DNA from: Symsagittifera roscoffensis
Lineage: Eukaryota > Xenacoelomorpha > Acoela > Convolutidae
Direction: 5' to 3'
Assembly: GCF_963678635.1 (NCBI RefSeq)
Contig: NC_087070.1
Span: 33,371,955-33,435,954, forward strand
DNA: 64,000 nucleotides
Shown: piece by piece, positions 13,203 to 22,500 of the stretch
Layout of the letters: each line of letters opens with the position of its first letter
Position numbering within the stretch: the first letter of the stretch is position 1
Translations under genes and position numbers: made by a program
Notes under the pieces: generated by a model
What the model was told of the DNA's origin: nothing
Seen by the model: the letters and a program-made list of their open reading frames with translations, nothing else
Databases searched by the model: none

Positions 13203-15595
13203 TAGGGTCGAATCATGAGTCGAACAGTGTCGAGTCATGAGTCGAACTGGGTCGAATCATAAATCGAACAGGGTCGAATCATGAGTCGAACAGGGTCGAA
13301 TCGCGAGTCGAACAGGGTCAAATCATGAGTTGAACATGACTCGAACATTGTCGAATCATGAGTCGAACAGGCTCGAATCATGAGACGAACAGGGTGGAAT
13401 CATGAGTCGAACAGGGTCGAATCATGAGTCGAACAGGATCAAATCATGAGTCGAACAGGATCAAATCATGAGTCGAACAGGGTCGAATCATGAGTCGAAC
13501 AGTGTCGAATCATGGGTCGAATCATGAGTCGAACAGGGTTGAAAGAAACGAACAGGGTCGAATCATGAGTCGAACAGGGTCGAATCATGAGACGAACAGC
13601 GTGGAATCATGAGTCGAACAGGGTCGAATCATGAGTCGAACAGGATCAAATCATGAGTCGAACAGGATCAAATCATGAGTCGAACAGGGTCGAATCATGA
13701 GTCGAACAGTGTCGAATCATGGGTCGAATCATGAGTCGAACAGGGTTGAAAGAAACGAACAGGGTCGAATCATGAGTCAAACAGGGTCGAATCATGAGTC
13801 GAACAGGGTCGAATCATGAGTCGAACAGTGTCGAATCATGAGCCGAACAGGGTCGAATCATGAGTCGAACTGGCTCGAATCATGAGTCGAACAGGATCAA
13901 ATCATGAGTCGAACAGGGTCGAATCATGAGTCGAACAGGGTCGAATCATGAGTCGAACAGGGTCGAATCAAGAGTCGAACAGTGTCGAATCATGAGTCGA
14001 ACAGTGTCGAATCATGTTTCGAACAGGGTCGAATCATGAGTCGAACAGGGTTGAAAGAGTCGAACAGGGTCGAATCATGAGTCGAACAGGGTCGAATCAT
14101 GAGTCGAACAGGATCGAATTATGAGTCAAACAGTGTCGAATCATGAGTCGAACAGGGTCGAATCATGAGACGATTAGGGTGGAATCATGAGTCGAACAGG
14201 GTCGAATCATGAGTCGAACAGGATCAAATCATGAGTCGATTAGGATCAAATCATGAGTCGAACAGGGTCGAATCATGAGTCGAACAGTGTCAAATCATGG
14301 GTCGAATCATGAGTCGAACAGGGTTGAAAGAAACGAACAGGGTCGAATCATGAGTCGAACAGGGTCGAATCATGAGTCGAACAGGGTCGAATAATGAGTC
14401 GAAAAGGGTCGAATCATGCGTCGAACGGGGTCGAATCATGAGTCGAACAGGGTCGAATCATGATTCGAATAGGGTCGAATCATGAGTCGAACAGTGTCGA
14501 GTCATGAGTCGAACTGGGTCGAATCATAAATCGAACAGGGTCGAATCATGAGTCGAACAGGGTCGAATCGCGAGTCGAACAGGGTCAAATCATGAGTCGA
14601 ACATGACTCGAACATTGTCGAATCATGAGTCGAACAGGATCAAATCATGAGTCGAACAGGGTCGAATCATGAGTCGAACAGTGTCGAATCATGGGTCGAA
14701 TCATGAGTCGAACAGGGTTGAAAGAAACGAGCAGGGTCGAATCATGAGTCAAACAGGGTCGAATCATGAGCCGAACAGGGTCGAATCATGAGTCGAACAG
14801 TGTCGAATCATGAGCCGAACAGGGTCGAATCATGAGTCGAACTGGCTCGAATCATGAGTCGAACAGGATCAAATCATGAGTCGAACAGGGTCGAATCATG
14901 AGTCGAACAGGGTCGAATCATGAGTCGAACAGGGTCGAATCAAGAGTCGAACAGTGTCGAATCATGAGTTGAACAGTGTCGAATCATGTTTCGAACAGGG
15001 TCGAATCATGAGTCGAACAGGGTTGAAAGAGTCGAACAGGGTCGAATCATGAGTCGAACAGGGTCGAATCATGAGTCGAACAGGATCGAATTATGAGTCA
15101 AACAGTGTCGAATCATGAGTCGAACAGGGTCGAATCATGAGTCGAACAGGGTCGAATCATGAGACGAACAGGGTGGAATCATGAGTCGAACAGGGTCGAA
15201 TCATGAGTCGAACAGGATCAAATCATGAGTCGATTAGGATCAAATCATGAGTCGAACAGGGTCGAATCATGAGTCGAACAGTGTCGAATCATGGGTCGAA
15301 TCATGAGTCGAACAGGGTTGAAAGAAACGAACAGGGTCGAATCATGAGTCGAACAGGGTCGAATCATGAGTCGAACAGGGTCGAATAATGAGTCGAAAAG
15401 GGTCGAATCATGCGTCGAACGGGGTCGAATCATGAGTCGCATAGGGTCGAATCATGATTCGAATAGGGTCGAATCATGAGTCGAACAGTGTCGAGTCATG
15501 AGTCGAACTGGGTCGAATCATAAATCGAACAGGGTCGAATCATGAGTCGAACAGGGTCGAATCGCGAGTCGAACCGGGTCAAATCATGAGTCGAA

Positions 15596-16706
15596 CATGA
15601 CTCGAACATTGTCGAATCATAAGTCGAACAGGCTCGAATCATGAGACGAACAGGGTGGAATCATGAGTCGAACAGGGTCGAATCATGAGTCGAACAGGAT
15701 CAAATCATGAGTCGAACAGGATCAAATCATGAGTCGAACAGTGTCGAATCATGGGTCGAATCATGAGTCGAACAGGGTTGAAAGAAACGAACAGGGTCGA
15801 ATCATGAGTCGAACACGGTCGAATCATGAGTCGAACAGGGTCGAATAATGAGTCGAACAGGGTCGAATAATGAGTCGAAAAGGGTCGAATCATGCGTCGA
15901 ATGGGTTCGAATCATGAGTCGAACAGGGTCGAATCATGATTCGAATAGGGTCGAATCATGAGTCGAACAGTGTCGAGTCATAAGTCGAACTGGGTCAAAT
16001 CATAAATCGAACAGGGTCGAATCATGAATCGAACAGGGGCGAATCACGAGTCGAACAGGGTCGAATCATGAGTAGAACATGACTCGAACAGTGTCGAATC
16101 ATGAGTCGAACAGGCTCGAATCATGAGTCGAACATGGTGGAATCATGAGTCGAACATGGTCGAATCATACGTCGAACAGGATCAAATCATGAGTCGAACA
16201 GGATCAAATCATGAGTCGAACAGTGTCGAATCATGGGTCGAATCATGAGTCGAACAGGGTTGAAAGAAACGAACAGGGTCGAATCATGAGTCGAACACGG
16301 TCGAATCATGAGTCGAACAGGGTCGAATCATGAGTCGAACAGGGTCGAATAATGAGTCGAAAAGGGTCGAATCATGCGTCGAACGGGTTCGAATCATGAG
16401 TCGAACAGGGTCGAATCATGATTCGAATAGGGTCGAATCATGAGTCGAACAGTGTCGAGTCATAAGTCGAACTGGGTCAAATCATAAATCGAACAGGGTC
16501 GAATCATGAGTCGAACAGGGGCGAATCACGAGTCGAACAGGGTCGAATCATGAGTCGAACATGACTCGAACAGTGTCGAATCAAGAGTCGAACAGGCTCG
16601 AATCATGAGTCGAACATGGTGGAATCATGAGTCGAACATGGTCGAATCATACGTCGAACAGGATCAAATCATGAGTCGAACAGGGTCGAATCATGAGTCG
16701 AACAGG
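15596..16706. repeat. 482-bp higher-order repeat at right end of 22-bp array
   Basis: The last kilobase of the 22-bp array repeats with a 482-bp period. The irregular joint CATGACTCGAACA occurs at 15596, 16078 and 16560, and related joints lie at 13335 and 14602. These units carry many changes rare to the left, such as ATAAATCGAAC, GCGTCGAACGGG, TCACGAGTC and ATACGTCGAAC. The right-hand end of the array is therefore more diverged internally but was itself amplified recently as a block. Confidence 0.8.
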
Positions 16707-16762
16707 GTCGCAACATAAATTTGGGTTGCGCAAAGTCGCAACATGGGTCGCGCAAAGCTGAA
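16707..16762. repeat. Decayed edge of the 22-bp array
   Basis: Immediately after the last good unit the sequence keeps a degenerate 22-bp rhythm. GGGTTGCGCAAAG at 16723 recurs as GGGTCGCGCAAAG at 16745, exactly 22 bp later, and GTCGCAACAT occurs at 16707 and 16735. TCGCAAC takes the place of TCGAAC. This looks like an older, eroded part of the same family at the array boundary, or a short separate repeat that shares an origin with it. Confidence 0.6.
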
Positions 16763-17045
16763 GTAATGGAGTTGTTTTCGGATTTTTTTGCTTGCATAAG
16801 CGTTATACAGATGCAGATCGCAAAAGTATCAAGTTTAAATGTATTTTTAATGTGCAGTTAGCTAGACCAACAATTTTGCTGATCATATACAGGACCGCGA
16901 CGAGAAGGCCTACACATGGTCCAACGTTAAAGATAAGCAATCTTTTTGGAGCTGCAACAAAGTCGTTACTAGAAAAACTGAAAGCTAGAAATCATCCAAA
17001 TTAAACTTAAATCAGAGAAATTAAAAGAATACTAGCGTTTAACGC
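16763..17045. other. Non-repetitive spacer, no gene recognised
   Basis: About 280 bases that belong to none of the three satellites. A 70-codon frame at 16792-17004 begins with an ATG but matches nothing I recognise. In another frame, 16866-16985 is open between stops for 40 codons and encodes a stretch around AYTWSNVKDKQSFWSC, with aromatic, lysine and cysteine spacing faintly like a FLYWCH-type zinc finger. That is too short and too weak for an assignment. It could be a fragment of a host gene or DNA transposon caught between satellite arrays, or simply chance. Confidence 0.5.
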
Positions 17046-17709
17046 ACCTTTGGTGCTTCGAATTTTTTCGACAGCTCATGAAAAACCGCATATTTTGGAA
17101 ACAACATCTGCAAATTTTTAGTGTACTCTGACTGCACCCATTGACAGGGTTGGTAATTTCGATCTTTTAAATTTCTTTAATTCCCATTTTAAAAGCGTCA
17201 TCTCGAAAACTTAATGGGCCTCTGGAGAATTTTGGAGGCCAGATTTGCAACAACTGAGAGCCCCTGAGAGCACCCTACTATAGGGTTAGGAATCGAAAAT
17301 TTTGTGCATTTTTTTTAAACCTAAGTTTCCCGAAAACTTAAAAAAAAACGTCTTATCGCGGAAAGTAAAAGGATTTGAGCATTCATATTAAGAGGCAAGA
17401 TTTGAGACGCCTGGGTGTACGCTCACAATAAAGTTGTATCTTCATCAAGTTAGTAGTTTCAAATTTTTTGAATTTCCTTGTAGATAAGTTCTTCGAGAAA
17501 ATTTGAAAAAACAAAAACGCCACATCTCGGAAACTAAAAGCATTTAGGCAGTCGCGTTTCGCAGTCGCAAGTGGTAAGATTTGCATATCTTAATAGTACC
17601 CTGACAACACCGAACTACGTAGTTGGAAATTTTCAAAGTTTGAAAAATAATTATTTTTAACTTTCTGAAGTTTTCTAAAAATTTTCAAAAAAATCGCAAA
17701 AAACGTCAT
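17046..17709. repeat. Diverged monomers of the 168-bp satellite, left edge
   Basis: Copies of the ATCTCGAAAACT box are recognisable at 17200, 17355 (as ATCGCGGAAAG) and 17524 (as ATCTCGGAAACT) before the regular array starts at 17710. Spacings are 155, 169 and 186 bp. Other shared segments include a CTGACxxxACC box followed by AGGGTTGG and a run of A and T. Sequence between boxes is much altered compared with the core, as expected for satellite monomers at an array border that no longer take part in homogenisation. Confidence 0.75.
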
Positions 17710-19032
17710 ATCTCGAAAACTACAAGGATTTGAACAGTCATATTTGGAGAAAATTTTCGCAATTTTTGACACTATTCTGACAGGACCTGACTACAGGGTT
17801 GGGAATTTCAGGTTTTCAAAAACCAATTATAATTTAAGTTTTCTAAAAACTTTTCAAAAAATCACAAAAAACATCATATCTCGAAAACTACAAAGAATTG
17901 AGCAGTCAGACTTAGAGGCAAGATTCGCAATCTTTGAGAGTACTCTGACAGGACCTAACCTCAGGGTTGGGAATTTCAGATTTTTAAACAAAAAAAATAA
18001 TTCAAATTTTCTGAAAATTTTCAAAAAAATCGCAAAAAACGTCATATCTCGAAAACTACAAGGATTTGAACAATCATATTTAGAGGCAATTTTCGCAATT
18101 TTTGACACTAATCTGACAGGACCTGACTACAGGGTTGGGACTTTCAGATTTTCAAAAACCAAAAATAATTTAAGTTTTCTAAAAACTTTTCAAAAAATCA
18201 CAAAAAACATCATATCTCGAAAACTACAAAGAATTGAACAGTCATATTTGGAAGCAAGATTCGCAATCTTTGAGAATACTCTGACAGGACCCAACAACAG
18301 GGTTGGGAGTTTCAGATTTTGCGGAAAAAAATAAATATAATTTTTCTGAAAAAATCACAAAAAACGTCATATCTCGAAAACTACAAGGATTTGAACAGTC
18401 ATATTTGGAGAAAATTTTCGCAATTTTTGACACTATTCTGACAGGACCTGACTACAGGGTTGGGAATTTCAGGTTTTCAAAAACCAAAAATAATTTAAGT
18501 TTTCTAAAAACTTTTCAAAAAATCACAAAAAACATCATATCTCGAAAACTACAAAGAATTGAGCAGTCATACTTAGAGGCAAGATTCGCAATCTTTGAGA
18601 GTACTCTGACAGGACCTAACCTCAGGGTTGGGAATTTCAGATTTTTAAAGAAAAAAAAATAATTCAAATTTTCTGAAAAATTTCAAAAAAATTGCAAAAA
18701 ACGTCATATCTCGAAAACTACAAGGATTTGTACAATCATATTTGGAGGCAATTTTCGCAATTTTTGACACTATTCTGACAGGACCTGACTACAGGGTTGG
18801 GACTTTCAGATTTTCAAAAACCAATAATAATTTAAGTTTTCTAAAAACTTCTCAAAAAATCACAAAAAACATCATATCTCGAAAACTACAAAGAATTGAG
18901 CAGTCATATTTGGAAGCAAGATTCGCAATCTTTGAGAATACTCTGACAGGACCCAACAACAGGGTTGGGAGTTTCAGATTTTGCGGAAAAAAATTAATAT
19001 AATTTTTCTGAAAAAATCACAAAAAACGTCAT
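17710..19032. repeat. 168-bp satellite core: two copies of a 661-bp four-monomer HOR
   Basis: Monomers begin at the ATCTCGAAAACTAC box at 17710, 17878, 18046, 18214, 18371, 18539, 18708 and 18876, and the next box is at 19033. Three monomers of each set are 168-169 bp and the fourth is 157 bp, having lost about 11 bp in its A/T-rich part after AGTTTCAGATTTTGCGG. The order A-B-C-D repeats twice (17710-18370 and 18371-19032), with A/C carrying CTGACTACAGGG and B/D carrying AACCTCAGGG or AACAACAGGG. A and C read ACAAGGATTTG after the box, while B and D read ACAAAGAATTGA, so an AB dimer probably preceded the tetramer. Since 168 is 3 x 56, frames stay open across monomers; the 196-codon frame at 17744-18334 is a consequence of this and I do not treat it as a gene. 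Confidence 0.92.
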
Positions 19033-19260
19033 ATCTCGAAAACTACAAGGATTTGAACAGTCATATATGGATACAAGATTTGTGACTCCTTAGAGTACTC
19101 TGACAGCACCCTACTAAAGGGTTGGGAACTTGAAGTTTTGTAAAATTTTTTGTTATTTGACACTTTTGAAGAAATCTCAAAAATCGTCTTATCTCGTTAA
19201 CTAAAATGATTCGGGCATTCAAAATTGGAGGCCAAATTTGCAATGCCTATTTAGATATTG
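19033..19260. repeat. Diverged monomers of the 168-bp satellite, right edge
   Basis: One monomer starting at 19033 and a final one starting near 19191 (ATCTCGTTAACT) keep the box and the CTGACAGCACCCTACTAAAGGG segment but differ widely elsewhere. The CTGACAGCACC form resembles the left-edge monomers near 17270 more than the core. Both borders of this small array therefore hold the older type, with the homogeneous tetramers in the middle. Confidence 0.75.
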
Positions 19261-19510
19261 GGCTGCTTAATTTAAACTCGGTAAAATAACCACTAACATC
19301 AAATAAGAAAATCAAAAAAATAATCTTAACCATTGCAATATACGATATAGCTTAAACATGCAAAAATAAAACGTTGAAAAAGCTTAAACATGGCGAGATA
19401 GGGAAGCCCGCATTCAAATATATAATAGATATTAGATTTAAAAAAGCGAAAACTAAACGAAACACACTTACTTACCACGAAGCTAAAAATAGAAATAAAT
19501 TTTAGTAGCC
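19261..19510. other. AT-rich spacer between two satellites
   Basis: About 250 bases not assignable to either neighbouring satellite. It holds a 12-bp direct repeat AGCTTAAACATG at 19349-19360 and 19381-19392. No open frame of note, no RNA gene and no terminal repeats of an inserted element are visible. The 358-bp satellite begins abruptly at the TATGCTCGAATCGAC box at 19511. Confidence 0.6.
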
Positions 19511-22500
19511 TATGCTCGAATCGACTGTTTCCAAAAAATATTTAAAATTTTCGTTTAAATAAAATTTGAAAAAGCGCAGCACACTCTTCGCCGCCTGTGA
19601 AACAAAAGACAATTGATTGATATTGAGGATTGGTAAACCCAAAAACGGGAAACAATAACACCTTCAAAAACCGGCAAAAATCGAAACGAGGTGTTTTTTT
19701 TTACTGTGAGGTCAGAAAAGATTTTTGTACAGTTTCGAGCAATCAAAATCAACATTCAGACTCTGAATCAGCTTGCTTCGGAAGAATTTTGCTCGAAAAA
19801 CCAAAGATAAGGCCCAAAATGAACGGTAAATACTACGTTTTCCAGTTTTTTTGTTACACTATGCTCGAATCGTCTGTTTCCAAAATATATGAAAAAAAAA
19901 GTTTCTTTGAAAAAACTTTTGAAAGGGCGCATCATACTCTTCGCCTGTGAAATATAAGACAATCGCTTGATATTGAACATTGGTAAACCCAGAAATCGAA
20001 AAAAAAAATTACACCTTCCGAAACCCAACAAAAAAAAACGAATTGTTTTTTCACTGAGAGGTCAGAAATAGATTTTGTACAATCAAAACGAACACTCAGA
20101 GTGTGAATCAGTCTGATTCGGAAGAACTTTGCCCGAAAACTTTGTTTTTCAAAGATAAGACCCAAAAAAACGGTTATTATGACGTTCTCCTGTTTTTTTT
20201 GGTACCCTTTGTCGAATCGACTGTTTCCGGAATTTATTTAAACTTTTCATTGAAATAACATTTAAAAAGGCGCAGCACACTCTTCTCGTGTGATCTATAG
20301 GACAATGGATTGAGATTGAAGATTGAAAAACCCAAGATTCGAAAAACAACAAAATTTTCACCTTATCAAACCCAACAAAAAATAAAACAAGATGCTTCTT
20401 CACTGAGAGGTCAGAAAATATTTTTGTACAGTTTCGAGCAACCACAACTAACACTCAGACTTTAAATCAGCTTGCTGCGGGATAACTCTGCCCAAAAAGC
20501 TTAATTTTTTAAGATAAGACCCACAATAAAAAGGGAAAACATGGCGTTCTCCTGTTTCGTTTTAGTACTTTGTGCTCGAATCGACGGTTTCCAAAAAATA
20601 TTTAAAATTTTTGTTGAAAAAATGTTTAAAAAGGGAGCAGCACACTCTTCGCTTTTGAATTTAAAGACAATCGATTGATATTGAAAATTGGTTTAAAAAA
20701 TTACACCTTCGAAACCCGAAAAAAAAATAAAATGAGATGTTTTTTCACTGAGAGGTCAGAAAAGGCTTTTATACCGTTTCGAGCAATCAAAACTAACACT
20801 CAGACTCTGATTTAGCCTGCTTCGTAGGAGTTTTGCCCGAAAAACATTATTTTTCAAAGATAAGACCCAAAATATTATAAATGGTAACTATGACGTTCTC
20901 CAGTTTTTTTGGTACCCTATGCTCGAATCGACTGTTTCCAAAGTATAATAAAATTTTTGTTGAAAAATATTTGAAAAAGCGCAGCACACTCTTCATCTGT
21001 GAATTTAAAGACAATCGATTGATATTGAAGATTGGTAAACCCAAATATCGAAAATAAAATCCACCTGTCAAAATCCGACAAAAAGTAATACGAGATGTTT
21101 TTTCACTGAGAGGTCAGGAAAAGTTTTTGTACAGTTAGGAGCAATCGAAATCAACATTCAGACTCTGAATTACCTCTCTTCGGGATGGTTTTGCCCAAAA
21201 AAAAAATTTTTTTTCGAAGATGAGACCCAGAAAAAAAACGGTAAAAATGACGTTCTCTTCAGTTTTCTCCTGTACTCTAGGCTCGTTAATCATTAAAAAA
21301 TATTTAAAAGGCGCAGAACACTCTTCGCGTGTGATATATAAGACAATGGATTGAGATTGAAGATTGGTAAATCCAAAATTCGGAAAAAAAAACACACCTT
21401 CCGAAACCCGACAAAAAACAAAACGGGATGTTCTTTCACTGAGAGGTCAGAAAAGGTTTTTGTACAGTTTTGAGCAATCAAAACCAACATTCAGACTCTG
21501 AATCAGCTCGTTTTGGGAGAATTTTGCCCGAAAACTTTACTTTTCAAAGATAAGACCCAAAAATATACGTTAAATACTACGTTTTCCAGTTTTTTATGGT
21601 ACACTATGCTCGAATCGACTGTTTCCATCAAAATATTTAAAATATAATTAAAAGTTTCGTTGAAAAAACATTTTGAAAGGCGCAGCATACTCTTCGCTTG
21701 TGAAATAGAAGAAAATCGATTGATATTGAAGATTGGTAAATCCAAAATTCGGAAAAAAAACACACCTTGCGAAACCCGACAAAAACAAAACGAGATGTTC
21801 TTTCACTGAGAATTCAGAAAAAGTTTCTGTACAGTTTGGAGCAATCAAAACCAACATTCAGACTCTGAATCAGCTTGCTTCGGGAGAGTTTTGCCCAACA
21901 AAACTTTTTTTCAAAGATAAGACACACAATAAGAACGGTAAAAACGACGTTCTCCAGTTTTCTTTAGTACTCTATGCTCGAATCGACTGTTTCCAAAATG
22001 AATTTAAAATTTTCGTTGAAAAAACTATTAAAAAGGCGCAGCACACTCTCCACCTGGGAATTTAAAGACAATCGATTGATATTGAAAATTGGTTTAAAAA
22101 AAACTTACACCTTCCGAAACCCGACAAAAAAAACTAGAGGTTTTTCACTGAGAGGTCAGAAAAGGCTTTTGTACCGTTTCGAGCAATAAAAACTAACACT
22201 CAGTCTGTGAATTAGCCTGATGCCGAAGAGTTTGGCCCGAAAGACTTTATTTTTCAAAGATAAGAACCAAAATAAAAACAGTAGTTATGACCTTCTCCAG
22301 TTTTTTTTGGTACCCTATGTCGAATCGACTGTTTCCAAAGTATATTTATCATTTAAGTAAAAAATTTTTCTTAAGAAAGGTGCAGCACAATCTTTTCGTG
22401 TGATATATAGGTCAGTGGACTGAGATTGAAGATTGGAAAAGCCAAGATTCGAAAAACAACAAAATTTTCACCTTATCAAACCCAACAAAAATTAAAACAA

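Larger units (their letters stand above)
1..16706. repeat. 22-bp satellite array, CpG-rich
   Basis: The whole stretch is a tandem array of a 22-bp unit whose consensus reads GTCGAATCATGA followed by GTCGAACAGG. Each unit is itself two related parts of 12 and 10 bp that both start with GTCGAA, so the array probably grew from a motif of about 11 bp. Common variants are GATCAAATC for GTCGAATC, AGTG for AGGG, ATGTTTCGAA for ATGAGTCGAA, and GAGACGAAC followed by GGTGGAATC. Composition is near 50% GC with two CpGs per consensus unit, against about one-third GC in the satellite on the right. The array starts before base 1 and ends at a sharp edge near 16706. No unit is inverted. Because 22 is not a multiple of three and each frame meets TGA in ATCATGA, open frames inside it are chance products. 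Function is unknown; it fits heterochromatic satellite DNA. Confidence 0.97.

Noticed and set aside
1-16706. CRISPR array
   Set aside because: Repeats are contiguous without unique spacers, and the half-unit structure and higher-order blocks are those of a eukaryotic satellite.
1-16706. tRNA genes suggested by GGTTCGAATC
   Set aside because: No A box, acceptor stem, anticodon arm or cloverleaf pairing surrounds the motif; only the B-box/T-loop likeness is reported.
16792-17004. 70-codon ATG-started frame as a small gene
   Set aside because: No recognisable family, no promoter or splice signals that stand out, and a competing frame in the same DNA looks equally coding-like.
17744-18334. 196-codon open frame as a protein gene
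   Set aside because: It is exactly the 168-bp satellite translated, it repeats every 56 residues, the antisense strand is also open, and the 157-bp monomer breaks it.
17710-19032. Alpha-satellite identity for the 168-bp repeat
   Set aside because: Length is similar (171 bp) and it forms HORs, but the monomer sequence does not resemble alpha satellite as I know it.
19261-19510. Inserted transposable element in the spacer
   Set aside because: No terminal repeats, target-site duplication or coding sequence found; only one 12-bp direct repeat.
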